The position numbers were made by a program, and so were the translations under genes. From assembly GCA_004565275.1 (NCBI GenBank), contig SDOX01000128.1:124839-188838 (forward strand): 64,000 nucleotides of DNA, written 5' to 3'. Source of the stretch: Nannochloropsis salina CCMP1776 (lineage: Eukaryota; Sar; Eustigmatophyceae; Eustigmatales; Monodopsidaceae). Positions 1 to 9,927 of this stretch are shown here, one piece after another (within the stretch, counting starts at the first letter, position 1; the number at the start of each line of letters is the position of its first letter). The notes under the pieces are model-generated. The model was not told the DNA's origin, made no database searches, and worked only from the letters and a program-made list of their open reading frames with translations.

Positions 1-1043
1 GAACCCAAGGCCGTGCCAACAGCCAGCAGCATCCCTCCCTCCCCCCGCGCCTCCGCTTCCCCTCGCCCGCGATTCGGTGCCATCCAGGCCACCTGCGATA
101 TGTCCGCAACGACATCTGTCACAAGCAACGGGGCGGGTCCCCCCTCCTGCCCTCCCTCCTTCCCCTCCCAATTCAGCCCGTAGGACTTCCCCTCCCCTTG
201 GTCCCAGAATCCCCACACAGTCAACACGCGCGGACCCCCCGTGGCCAGCAGTGCGCACTCTATTTCTCTGAAGCTCCCTCCCCCCCCCTTCTTTTCGCCG
301 CCTCCGCCCTCCCCGTCCTGCCCGCGAGGCCCAGGGCGGCCCCGCCCTCGCACTTTGGCCCATGCCAGGGCCTCGACCGCCACCATGTGCTGCCGTGCCG
401 CCCACTTCTGGGGGTCCCTCATCGATCCTCCCTCCCTCCTCTCCTCCTCTTCTGCACCCCGGAGGAGCGCATGCAGCACTTTGTTGTGCTGCATGCCGGG
501 TGCCAAGTAACCGTGGCGCTTCAAGTAACAGGCCCAGGCATCCGTCACGTCCTCTGCGCGCACCCAGCTGCACGCCCGCGTTGACCTTGGCGGCTCCCAC
601 ACCTCTACACGTGCGTCCGTGCTCAGCGTCGCAAGCAGGCAACCACCCTCCCAGGCACAGGCCCGAGGAGACCAATCGAGCCCACAAAACATTGGGGACA
701 GATCATCACCGCTCGCTGCCTCCGCGCTGCTGCGTCCCAGCACGTACACCATTGCATCCCGGTCTTGGTACATGCCGTCCGCCTTCATGACACCCACATC
801 CACGGGCTTTCGATCGCCTTGTTGCCTGCCCCCCGGCAGAATGATCCGATACCGGAAATAGGGCTCCACCTCTTCTCCAACGTATTGACATATCTCCACC
901 TGATTTGCGAGCAAGACAGCCAGGCGCCCGTCCACCGCCCATCGTATGGCATCAGGATGCTGTAGCGTATCGTACAAAACGAGCTTTTGCTCCAGACACG
1001 AGCACGGGGCACGGGCTGCTGGCGGAAGGGACGTTTGGTCCAT
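1..1043 (-). CDS. TFIIIC-delta-like beta-propeller protein, N-terminal part (runs off the left edge)
   Basis: An open frame of 347 codons runs from the ATG at 1043 to base 1 without a stop; the gene continues beyond the window. Near the N-terminus there is a WD-type blade (HPDAIRWAVDGRLAVLLANQ) and about 90 residues later a second motif (GLDWSPRACAWEGGCLLATL, then VEVWEPP, then W..AEDVTDAW). A WSP motif followed by a CLLA-L-T strand and a W..v.DlT segment is the pattern I associate with the N-terminal propeller of the TFIIIC delta/90-kDa subunit, which helps recruit RNA polymerase III to tRNA genes. The middle is rich in Gly and charged residues (EEEERREGG, GEGGGGEKKGGGG), as in many GC-rich genes here. 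The start is the first in-frame ATG. The coding frame is certain, the family is an inference, and another WD40 protein is possible. It is divergent from the LOG gene, 426 bp away. Confidence 0.6.
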   Translation of the reverse strand, partial: MDQTSLPPAARAPCSCLEQKLVLYDTLQHPDAIRWAVDGRLAVLLANQVEICQYVGEEVEPYFRYRIILPGGRQQGDRKPVDVGVMKADGMYQDRDAMVYVLGRSSAEAASGDDLSPMFCGLDWSPRACAWEGGCLLATLSTDARVEVWEPPRSTRACSWVRAEDVTDAWACYLKRHGYLAPGMQHNKVLHALLRGAEEEERREGGSMRDPQKWAARQHMVAVEALAWAKVRGRGRPGPRGQDGEGGGGEKKGGGGSFREIECALLATGGPRVLTVWGFWDQGEGKSYGLNWEGKEGGQEGGPAPLLVTDVVADISQVAWMAPNRGRGEAEARGEGGMLLAVGTALG

Positions 1044-1469
1044 GCGGTACCTTGATGAGGACAAAACAGCCCCCCCTATGGGGAAGACAGGCTACGAAAC
1101 GGTATCACGGTACGCCAGCTAATGTCTGTGTAGATTGTGCGGGCATGAAAGGATCATGATCTCACAAAACAGACAAAATGACGGCACAATCCACCAAGCT
1201 CAGCGACCTCCCCCCTGGGTACCTCCTCTCCTCTTTTACCATGGCTAAATCATCACCAACGACTCACACATGACCGTAAGCACAAAATAGGGATCTTCAC
1301 ACGTTTTCCTAAGGATATGGCCACATTCTGGGCCCTTTGACATTTGATTCTGACTTGGTCGGGGTAATCTATCTCACGCGATTCGTCTTCTCCCCCACCC
1401 TCATACTTATAGGGGTATACGCCTGCATTCTTACCCCGCATTTTCTAAAATCCTTTCCCGTTTTTCGGA
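1044..1469. promoter_or_regulatory. Divergent intergenic region between the TFIIIC-like gene and LOG
   Basis: This 426-bp gap separates the start codons of two genes pointing away from each other and must hold both promoters. It is AT-richer than the flanking exons. I see no convincing TATA box, repeat or RNA gene. Confidence 0.4.
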
Positions 1470-2746
1470 ATGCGAGTCTGCGTCTTTGCATCCTCAAGCT
1501 CACTTACACCGGAGCCATATCTCAAGGTAAAAGTTCACAATTTGTAAATTGGAGTTCATCAGACTTTCTCACCAATGGCCTACCACCTGCCTTCCTTACT
1601 TTAGGTGGCACGTGAGTTGGGGGGGGAGATAGCCAAGGCGCAGTACCTCTGCATCAATGGCGGAGGCAAGAACGGGTGTATGGGTGCCTTGAATGAGGGG
1701 GCACGGGCCAGTGGAGGCAAGGTATTTTTTGTGTGCGAGCGTAGTATTGTCTTTTGAGCAAGTGTGTGACTGCAAAGTCCAGTCGCTGACCGGGCGCAAC
1801 AATTTAACTTTAATTTCTTTTCACCGAACCAATTGAACTTGAGTCAGTTGATCGTCTCCTATCTCTCTTCCGCACGCCTTTCCCACAAAAGATCAAGACG
1901 GTCATCCACGGAAAGTGGGTGATAGACAAGATGGAGTTCGAGGACGTGGACGAGCTCGTGATCGCCCAGGGCAACAATCTGCAGGAACGGAAGCGTTTGT
2001 TGTGGGAGACCTGCGACTGTGTGATAGTGTTGCCCGGCGGGACAGGGACGTGGGACGAATTAATGGAGGTAGGGAGGAAAGTAGGGAGGTGGGTTGCGCG
2101 TGCTTCGAAAGTGTAGAAGTGATTTTTTTGCTCTGAGTCTCGAAAGGAAAGTGGACACGATGGCGCGTCTGCTCCTACATGTAGTGGGCACTTAAGATTC
2201 ATCCTCACTGGTTGGTACATGGCAGGCGGGACAAGGGTCCTCTCAGTCACCCTGACCACCTTGCCCCTGTTGGGACCTCCTCGAACGCGAGCCTCCGCCC
2301 GCACGCTATCGACGCCGACAGCTCACTTTCCCACCAACAACCCCTCCCTCTAGGTGGCTTGCCACAATTCTGTGGGTTTCGGGAAAATCCCCATCACCCT
2401 CGTCAATGTGGATGGCTTTTACGACGGCATTATCCAGCAGGTGGCGCGGGCAGCCCGGGATAAAATCCTGTATGCCACCCCTGACGACACCATGCACGTG
2501 GAGACAACTGCCCAAGGCGCTCTATCTTGGTGCACAAAGCGGGTGCAAGCCCAACGGGAGGCTGGAGGTGCTCTAGGGGGCGACGCCCTGGTTTTGCAAG
2601 GACGAACCAGGACGTTTATCTTCCAGCGGCGGCACTCCTTTTTGGTCGGTCTGGTGCTTGGCTTTGCAGGCGCGATCTTGACGGTGGGAGAGGCAGCCAT
2701 ACTCAATCAAATCTGGAGGAAACGTCAGGCTGGAAGGCAATTCTAG
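1470..2746 (+). CDS. LOG-family cytokinin riboside 5'-monophosphate phosphoribohydrolase with C-terminal membrane segment
   Basis: Four exons: 1470-1526, 1605-1721, 1892-2068 and 2354-2746. All three introns are phase 0 and begin GT and end AG. The joined protein is 247 residues. It starts with the family's MRVCVFASSS strand, then GGGKNGCMG (about residues 38-46), the ERK helix with the expected catalytic Arg (near 91) and the diagnostic PGGTGTWDE (106-114), followed by the usual IPITLVNVDGFYDGI strand and helix. LOG enzymes cleave cytokinin ribotides to the active free base; related proteins were long labelled lysine decarboxylase. The family core ends near residue 190. Here about 55 residues follow, with a 22-residue hydrophobic stretch at about 213-234 and a basic tail, so the protein may be tail-anchored. 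The exon structure is well supported. The exact substrate is inferred from the motif. Confidence 0.88.
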
Positions 2747-3576
2747 ATAGACTTTTAGAGAGCGCGAACTCTCAAATAGGTTGAGCGCGTGAAGAATGTG
2801 AAGGTGTCAATTATGGGCTAGCAAATTTAAAGCATGTACACCTAGAAGGAAAGACTTGCGCTCCAACGGGAGGGACTGCCCTCGTTTAGTCAGTCCCGTT
2901 TTCATTTAGGTCCCTTTTCTCCTTTTTCGAACATTTCTCCTCAATTATCAGAGGTTCTGCGTGGTACGAAGACCGCCTGCAACCAAAAAATCGCATGAGA
3001 CGACCGGCGTCGTCTTCCAGCACGCTAGAAACGTCGCGATGAGAGTTTGAAGAGCGCGAATATGAAGAAAGACTGTCTCTAAACCCCGTTTTAGGGAAGG
3101 GCGTTGTTTCTCAAAGAAAACTACATTCAAAGTCAATAAGTATCAGTTTCAAAAGGACATGAAAAGCTTCAAATGTTCACGGGGGGGAGTACGCTCAAGA
3201 GAGCCCCAATAACTTTGAGACATGACTATGATTGGTGTTGTGGCGAAACCACTGTCTTTAAATCTCTTTACGACAGCCCGAGGCCGTAAACTCTCGGTGT
3301 CCGAAGTCGTTTCAACCTCCTCTCCCCATCGAAGGCTCGAACGCCCGCCGGCCAGGGGGGAGATACGCACGTTTACCGATCTGCACATGTGCAAGTTGCA
3401 ATGGATGCACCTAGCAATGCTTCGACAAGGCCAAGACACGCGCTCACTAGCAGTCCTTCGCATTCCGCACGGTTATTTCCTTTGTTCCCCTCCACGATAT
3501 TGCCCCCCTTGCATTACATCGAACGCCCCGCCCCATTCATAGGGTACCCGTACAGGCGCCCGCCTCGACAAAAGTG
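2747..3576 (+). other. Intergenic region between LOG and SBPase
   Basis: This 830-bp stretch separates two genes on the same strand. It should hold the LOG 3' end and the SBPase promoter. Open frames in it (for example around 3222-3577) lack hydrophobic signal peptides or family motifs. In the SBPase frame the nearest upstream stop is at 3448-3450 with no ATG in between, so a hidden 5' exon cannot be ruled out, but none is evident. Confidence 0.4.
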
Positions 3577-4587
3577 ATGCCAGAGCCTGTCACGGCTCTA
3601 TGTCTCCCTGCACTGCGTCAGGTTATGCCAGATCTTCCTGCTGATTTAGAGCAACTTTTGGGAGCTGTTGCACGAGCCTCAAAACGCATTGCAGACACCC
3701 TACGGACAGGAGACGCTCACACGAAAAGCGGCATTGAAAACACATTCGGAGACGAACAGCTGCACCTGGACGTGGTCACGAACGAAATTGCTTTCGAGGA
3801 GCTCCGAGCGTGTGGGCTGGTGCACATTGCCAGCAGCGAGGAGACCCCGACAGAGGAAGACCTGGGGGCACCTAAAGCTGCCCCCGGGGAGGGCTTCTCC
3901 GTGTCTTTTGATCCCTTGGACGGAAGCAGCATCATCGACACGAATTTTTCAGTGGGTTCCATCTTCGGCGTCTGGCCGGGAAGGGGCCTCTTGGGACGCA
4001 CGGGGAGGGAGCAGGTCTCGTCAATCCTGACCGTGTACGGGCCGCGGGTAACGCTGGTCATCGCTTTGCCCCAAGCTGCCGCCGGCCCACGTACTGTCCA
4101 GCTCATGCTGCAGCACGACAGCACGTGGGAGATGATCCACGAGAGCTTGCGGGTGGCGCCGGCGGGGAAAATCTTTGCGCCTGGGAACTTGCGGGCCACC
4201 GCGGACAATGCAGCCTACAAGCAGCTTGTTGATTTCTGGATCGCAGAACGTTACACCTTGCGATATACGGGGGGATTGGTTCCCGACGTGTACCATGTCC
4301 TCATTAAAGGCAAAGGGGTTGTGACAAACGTTGTCTCAGCGGCTGCGAAGGCCAAGCTTCGCCTACTGTACGAGGCGGCACCCATTGCCTTGGTTATGGA
4401 GTGTGCAGGCGCCGCTTCTTGCACAGCGCCCGGGCCCAATGGGGAGCACCCGGAGCCCATCTCGATATTGGACTTACCCATTATGGGTCTAGAATTCAAG
4501 TGTGGTGTGGCCTATGGTGGGGTGGAGGAGGTAGCAATCTTTAAGAAACTGATGTATCCGGGATCTTCAATCGACGCGCAAAGCTGA
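3577..4587 (+). CDS. Sedoheptulose-1,7-bisphosphatase, probably not redox-regulated and without visible plastid presequence
   Basis: A single exon encodes 336 residues, with the first ATG at 3577. SBPase removes the 1-phosphate of sedoheptulose-1,7-bisphosphate in the Calvin cycle or in a cytosolic pentose phosphate bypass. Visible motifs are FGDEQ (57-61), the metal ligands SSEE (86-89), FDPLDGSS (111-118) followed by IIDTNFSVGSIFGVWPG, and RYTGGLVPDV; the DTNF.VG.IFGVWPG form separates SBPase from FBPase. Plant SBPases carry a regulatory CxxxxC pair just before FGDEQ. Here that stretch is TKSGIENT and has no Cys. The protein begins directly at the mature domain with no signal peptide, so I infer a cytosolic, thioredoxin-insensitive form. 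A 5' exon with an acceptor near 3543 or 3556 is a remaining alternative. Confidence 0.9.
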   Translation: MPEPVTALCLPALRQVMPDLPADLEQLLGAVARASKRIADTLRTGDAHTKSGIENTFGDEQLHLDVVTNEIAFEELRACGLVHIASSEETPTEEDLGAPKAAPGEGFSVSFDPLDGSSIIDTNFSVGSIFGVWPGRGLLGRTGREQVSSILTVYGPRVTLVIALPQAAAGPRTVQLMLQHDSTWEMIHESLRVAPAGKIFAPGNLRATADNAAYKQLVDFWIAERYTLRYTGGLVPDVYHVLIKGKGVVTNVVSAAAKAKLRLLYEAAPIALVMECAGAASCTAPGPNGEHPEPISILDLPIMGLEFKCGVAYGGVEEVAIFKKLMYPGSSIDAQS

Positions 4588-4914
4588 GCCTGGACGAGAA
4601 GAAAGCGGGAGCAGGTGACATATTGGCAGTACTCTATATGATGATACCACAAAGAACGAAACAGAAGTCGACTGTTGCGGCTTGTCGCGATTTAAAGGGG
4701 ACATGTCGCATGTCCTTCGACGTAAAAGAAGGGCGTCGCACGGGCTTTACTTTCTTCTTGCTTCGGAAAGCCACTCTGCCTCTAAAATAATAAGGCACAG
4801 CATTTCCTTACAATCAACGATAGCTTCAACCTGCCAATGCCCATCTTACTCGGCATTCCTCTCCCTGGACTCGACGTCAAGCCTCACCCTCTTGCTTTGC
4901 CCTCTCTCTGCCCC
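4588..4914. other. Convergent intergenic region (SBPase / DEAH helicase 3' ends)
   Basis: This 327-bp gap lies between two stop codons facing each other and presumably holds both 3' UTRs. I see no gene or repeat in it. Confidence 0.4.
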
Positions 4915-7263
4915 TCATGCCCGCCCAAAAAATTGCGGCACCAGTTCCTGCAAATCAGCTGGGTCCACGATGCTGACGCCGCGAATGTAAGGACGACTGG
5001 TTGTCAAGACTTCCGTAAAGACGACGCACTGGGGGGCCGGATTCCGGGCGTGCAGGACACTGGAAGGGTGGATGGCCGCCTCCCGCCCGGTCGCCAGCAT
5101 CTTGTAGCAATATTTGCCCAGGGCGGGGGAGGTAGCGGGCTGGCGCCGTGCGACGTTCAAAAACAGTCCCGCAGCTAGACTCCGGAGAAAGATCTGCCGC
5201 TCGTTCCCGCAGGACTGGGAAGGGTCTAAGCCCAGGCGACGGGCCAGAAGCAGCAATTGCTCCCGCACCTCGTCGGCCTTTTTCATGGCCCGCGCATTCA
5301 CGAAATGGTCCCAGCACCATCGACTTCCCTTCTTCGCCGCCACCCACCGCTCATAAATGTGCACCAGAGTAGGAACATCTCCATCGTAGGCTGCCAACGC
5401 GCGATGAGCAGTCGTGGCGCGGTTTCGTTGCTCCGCTGCATCAGGGCCTCCGTGTGGGGAGGGCATGTAAAGGACGTTCTCCGCTGACAGCATGGAAACG
5501 GCTGTCAATGCCTCGGAGAGGCAGCCGAGTTCGCTGGCACGGAGGACGAAGTGTGCGTAGACGGGGTCTAGGGGCAGGGAGGCCACTCGACGGCCGTGCG
5601 GGGTGATTACCGGGCGCGACTTGGCAGGGCCCGATGGCTTCTGGTCCGCCTGGGCTTCCACGGCCTGTCTGTCGTCCTTTTCTGGAATTACAATGCGTGT
5701 ACCATCAACGTTCCCTCCAGGCGACAAGCCTCCCTCTGCGATGCAGCCCAGGGCGAGCAAGGTCTCAAAGGCCCGGGCTAAGGCCGTGGCTGAGGGGGGA
5801 GACAGGTAGTCGAAATGCTGAGGGTCGTCCACACCCATGGCCAGTAGTTGCAGCACGACTTGCGTGAGGTTTACCCGCTGAATCTCTGGCTGGGGCACGG
5901 CGTCCAGACGTTCGAAGGCGGACTCGGTAAAGAGGCGATAACACTTTCCAGGCGCCTCCCGGCCGGCCCGGCCTGTCCGTTGCTGAGCCTGGGCGCGGGC
6001 AATCTGTGTGACCTTGAGGCTGTCGAGTCCGGTGGAAGGCACGTAGCGTCGAACCTTAACCCAGCCCGTGTCCACAACGTGTCGGATACCGTTGATCGTA
6101 ACCGAGGTCTCGGCGATGTTCGTGGCCAGTATGACTTTTCGGGTGCTCTTCGCGGGGCCCTTGGGAGGACGAAAGGCCTTGGCCTGTTCCTCCGGGGCTA
6201 GCGCTGAGTAGAGAGGGCATATTTCCATGCATAGCCCTGTCTTGCCGATAGAAGTATCGGTTTCGGCGCTCTCCGACAGAAGCTCGGCAAGGGCCTCGAT
6301 GTCTTCTTGACCGGAGAGGAACACCAAAATGTCCCCGGGGAGGGGCTCGCTCTCGTGGATTTGAAGGACGGCCAGACAAGCTGCGTCGATGGAGTCCTCT
6401 TGTGCCTCCTCGCAGTAGTACACCTCCACGCCGTACTGTCGGCCCTCGATCCGCACGACGCCTACCATGGACGCCTGGCCTTCGCGCGAAAGCATTCCTT
6501 TCTCATGCTTCCCGTTTTCTCCGTGCCTTTTGATCAATGCCTTCTCTTCTTTTCTCCCTCCGGTCTCAAAAAATCGCCGGAACACCTCCACATCCAGGGT
6601 GGCTGACATCACCACTACGCGCAGATCCTCGCGTTCTCGCTGCGCACGCCGGATCAACCCAAACAAGATATCCGTCTGCAACGACCGTTCGTGAGCTTCA
6701 TCCAAGATTATAACAGCGTACCGCGTTAAATGTGGGTCAGTCATGGCTTCTCGTAAAAGCACACCGTCGGTCATGTACTTGATGACAGTGCGCGGGCCGG
6801 TCTTGTCGTCGAAGCGAACCGCATAGCCGACGGATTGGCCTAACGCACAACCCATCTCTTCTGCTACCCGCCCAGCCACAGTAATGGCCGCCACGCGTCG
6901 TGGTTGGGTACATGCTATCAGTTTGCGTGCCCGGATCGGCGATGGTGTGCTACCTTGAGCCTCGACGATGCCAGCGCAAAAACCAGCATCGAGCAAAAAC
7001 TGAGGTACCTGAGTACTCTTTCCACTGCCAGTCTCGCCCACGAGTACAACACTGGCATGTCGCCGCACAGTCTCGACAACTTTAATTTTCTGTCGCCAGA
7101 TGGGCAACTGCTGGCGTGCGTTTTGGTGCTGCCGCCGCGAGGGAGCTGGCTGGAAGGCAGTAAGTTGATGAGAGCCCACCTCCTCACGCGGCCGCTTCAT
7201 CTTTTTGGGCAATTGAGAAAGGCCAACGCCTCCAACATGAACTTCTCTCGCCTCCATTGACAT
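4915..7263 (-). CDS. DEAH-box ATP-dependent RNA helicase, DHX33-like
   Basis: An intronless 782-codon gene starting at ATG 7263. It shows all DEAH helicase motifs in order: GETGSGKS (76-83), TQPRRVAA, TDGVLLRE, DEAH (188-191), SAT (220-222), FLSGQEDIE, TNIAETSVTI and QRTGRAGR, then the winged-helix/ratchet and OB-fold regions. The C-terminus (AIHPSSVLHARNP..CVVFTEVL and IRGVSIVDP) matches the DHX33/DHX15/PRP22 group, and the direct start into the helicase core with little N-terminal extension fits DHX33, which is linked to rRNA synthesis in animals. An insert of about 15 residues between motif I and motif Ia and a charged insert after SAT are lineage-specific. The precise orthologue (DHX33 or another short DEAH protein) is an inference. 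It is convergent with SBPase and divergent from the first phosphate transporter. Confidence 0.92.
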   Translation of the reverse strand: MSMEAREVHVGGVGLSQLPKKMKRPREEVGSHQLTAFQPAPSRRQHQNARQQLPIWRQKIKVVETVRRHASVVLVGETGSGKSTQVPQFLLDAGFCAGIVEAQGSTPSPIRARKLIACTQPRRVAAITVAGRVAEEMGCALGQSVGYAVRFDDKTGPRTVIKYMTDGVLLREAMTDPHLTRYAVIILDEAHERSLQTDILFGLIRRAQREREDLRVVVMSATLDVEVFRRFFETGGRKEEKALIKRHGENGKHEKGMLSREGQASMVGVVRIEGRQYGVEVYYCEEAQEDSIDAACLAVLQIHESEPLPGDILVFLSGQEDIEALAELLSESAETDTSIGKTGLCMEICPLYSALAPEEQAKAFRPPKGPAKSTRKVILATNIAETSVTINGIRHVVDTGWVKVRRYVPSTGLDSLKVTQIARAQAQQRTGRAGREAPGKCYRLFTESAFERLDAVPQPEIQRVNLTQVVLQLLAMGVDDPQHFDYLSPPSATALARAFETLLALGCIAEGGLSPGGNVDGTRIVIPEKDDRQAVEAQADQKPSGPAKSRPVITPHGRRVASLPLDPVYAHFVLRASELGCLSEALTAVSMLSAENVLYMPSPHGGPDAAEQRNRATTAHRALAAYDGDVPTLVHIYERWVAAKKGSRWCWDHFVNARAMKKADEVREQLLLLARRLGLDPSQSCGNERQIFLRSLAAGLFLNVARRQPATSPALGKYCYKMLATGREAAIHPSSVLHARNPAPQCVVFTEVLTTSRPYIRGVSIVDPADLQELVPQFFGRA

Positions 7264-7994
7264 CTCACACCATAACCTACGAAAAGAGTGGAAAAATGAA
7301 GACCGTGAGGTTGAACACGCGCGAAAGTGGAGGGTCTCGAGGGTCAGGGGTGGGGCGGGGGCTGGGGCAGGGGTAGTAGGGCTCCTCGGGGTTTGACGAA
7401 AAATGCCGGGAGGTTCCTTTTTCGGAAACGGACACCCTCGGTCGCAGAGGTGCCAGGATATGAGGGGACGAGATACGAATGGAAGCGGGCCTTCCGGTAT
7501 GCGGTGATTAAGCAGCGCATTGTAAGGATGCTTTTAGATTGATAATTTCACGTCCCCTTGAATTTTGATGGGGTGAAACAGAACAACCGCGGCATCCGCA
7601 TCTTGCAGGTGACTACAGGCTTTTCCCCGCACGCTCTCCAAAGATTCTGGACGAGGAAAGCAGGTTGCGAGAAAGTTGTGTGACTATGCAATTTAACTAG
7701 AGGCTCTGAGATTCTGTCCTCTCGAGGCATTTAGCTCATCTCACCAAATTACCATGAAGTGATCTCGCTCACGCCAAGATTCTTTAAGGTGTCGGTTGTG
7801 GCTACCATTGGTCTCGCTATACCCTTGGATTCATTCTTGAGAATACAGCTGTTGCGAGAGTGCTGTATCGAGGATAATGAATGACTAACTGTGAACAATG
7901 CCCGCAACTATGGATCCTCCTGTCTGGGACGCTCATAACTCTCCTCTCACCTTTCTTTCAGGATTTTCCCGTAAGGCGTCTAGTACTTGCCACC
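7264..7994. promoter_or_regulatory. Divergent intergenic region between DEAH helicase and phosphate transporter 1
   Basis: This 731-bp region lies between two start codons. A G-rich stretch lies near 7336-7400 close to the helicase start, and the half near the transporter is AT-richer. The transporter start is preceded by GCCACC, a strong initiation context. No RNA gene or recognisable regulatory box is seen. Confidence 0.4.
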
Positions 7995-9927
7995 ATGTCA
8001 TCGACGAATCCCTCCATGAACACCTCGTCGTCCATGAAGCGGTATGGGTCGAAGCTTCATCAGAAACCTACGCCTGAAGAGGCGGTAGAGCGGCTCTCGC
8101 ACTATCACGCCGCTCACCACCACTTCCACCGGGCCAAGAGCGTGATGCGTCGATCCGGTCGGATTTTGATCGCCGGTGCTGGTTTCCTGGCAGACAGCTA
8201 CGGTAAGATATATTCTTTTACAGAGCTTAAGCACATGCAGAGCACATGTAAACATTATACGGCATACGTTTCCTTTGTATTGCCTTGATACTGACAAAGC
8301 AAATTTTGCCTGTTAATCCTCAATAAAATCAGACATTTTTGTGATCAACCTCGCGCTTCAAATGATGCGGCAAAATGACTACGGGGTACCTCTAACTCCC
8401 GATATCCAGTCGACGGTACGTCGTTAGTTTTTTATCGAGAAAAGTGCGTGTTTGGAGATTCCATGCATACGAGTAGGACTCCATGCTTTTGGAGGGTGTG
8501 AAGATGCAACGAAGCCCTTCTTTTGGTGGCGTTGCAATCTACAGAGATAACCTGATTTTTTCTCATCAAATGCTGAATAATTGCAGGTTTCATTGATGAC
8601 GGTGGTGGGTGCCTTAACGGGACAGATCTTGTTCGGTGTGTGCGGTGATATCATCGGTCGAAAGTGGACGTTCATCTCAACAGCCGCTCTTACCATAATC
8701 GGTACCATCCTTCAAGCTGCCGCGCAGCCTCGAATGATGGGCTTGAATATTTGGCAACAGTTGATGCTTTTCCGCTTCTTCATGGGCGTGGGTGTGGGAG
8801 GAGAATACCCCATGGCTTCCACCGTGACGTCGGAGGGATCCTCGGCGGCGCATCGCGGTCGCAATTTGGCCGCTGTGTTTTCTATGCAAGGTGTCGGCCG
8901 TGTTTTGTGTGGAATCGTCATCCTTTTCTCGGTGCATGTGATCACGGACACCAACTGGCAATGGCGCTTCTCGATCCTCTTCGGAGCTATTCCTATGATG
9001 GCATGTTTCCGTTTCCGATGGATGCCGGAGTCGGAGGCCTTCATGGAAGACGTGGGCGACAAGACGCCTCCCTCGGAGCGATTGTACGGGATTATGATGG
9101 CGGTGTGGGACAACCGACTCAAATTGTTGGGCACGGCAGGTGCCTGGTTTATCCTCGACATGGTGTTTTACGGCAACTCCTTGTTTTCGGCGGATGTGAC
9201 GGAAGCGATGGGTGGCGCGAACAAGACCCTTCAGGGCAATGCATTGACCAACCTCTTCATCCAACTCATGGCCATGCCCGGGTATATTTGCGGTGTGCTG
9301 TTCATGGAGAGCATCGGACGCAAGCGTTTGCAGATGATCGGTTTCACGGGCGAGATGATTATTTTCGCCATCATGGCCATCTTTTACAAAGAGCTCAAAG
9401 GCTTGTCAGGCCTTTTCATTTTCCTGTACGCCCTAACCTTCTTCTTCGATGACTTTGGTCCCAACCTTACCACTTTCGTCATTCCCTCCGAGATTTTCCC
9501 TACCGCGGCCCGTGCCACCTGCCACGGACTCTCAGCTGCATCCGGTAAAGCTGGAGCTGCCGTCGGTGGTGCCGCTTTTCTGAAGGTCACGAATATGTTC
9601 TGCCCCGGTGGCGTGTGCGGCGACGATCACCAGCACCTGTTGGACAAAGGTGTGCGAGCCGTCTTCATTATTTGTAGCTGCATCGCCTTTATCGGTTTGC
9701 TGTGGACCCACTTTTTGGTGGACGACACTCCGCACGAGTCTCTGGCATACTTGGAGGATGCTGATGCCATCGAGCCGGCTCTGCCGGGGGAAGTCGAGGA
9801 GCTGGAGGAGGCTGTCGTGGAAGGGATCGAGATGGGGAAACTGCAAAAGCCTGAAGGCTATGTGATTCCTCCTCGCCAACCCTCCGCGTCGAACGGAGTG
9901 CAAGTTGCTTCGGGAACAAAGCAATGA
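7995..9927 (+). CDS. PHO84-type H+/phosphate symporter (copy 1)
   Basis: Three exons, 7995-8202, 8333-8415 and 8587-9927 (phases 1 and 0), encode 543 residues. The ATG sits in the context GCCACCATGTC. This is the major facilitator superfamily PHS family, a plasma membrane Pi importer. Evidence is GFLADSYDIFVINL in TM1, the MFS loop GDIIGRKWTF, the PHS signature GVGVGGEYPMAST, NIWQQLMLFRF, DTNWQWRFS, WFILDMVFYGNSLF at the start of the second half, and FGPNLTTFVIPSEIFPT. Twelve TM segments are expected and a soluble acidic C-terminal tail of about 60 residues follows the last. The next gene on the same strand is a close paralogue. Intron 1 splits the Asp codon of DSYD, while in the paralogue the intron lies eight codons further on. 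Confidence 0.93.

Noticed and set aside
8664-9452. A 262-codon plus frame overlapping phosphate transporter 1
   Set aside because: It is out of frame with the transporter exon, has no motif, and ends inside the gene.
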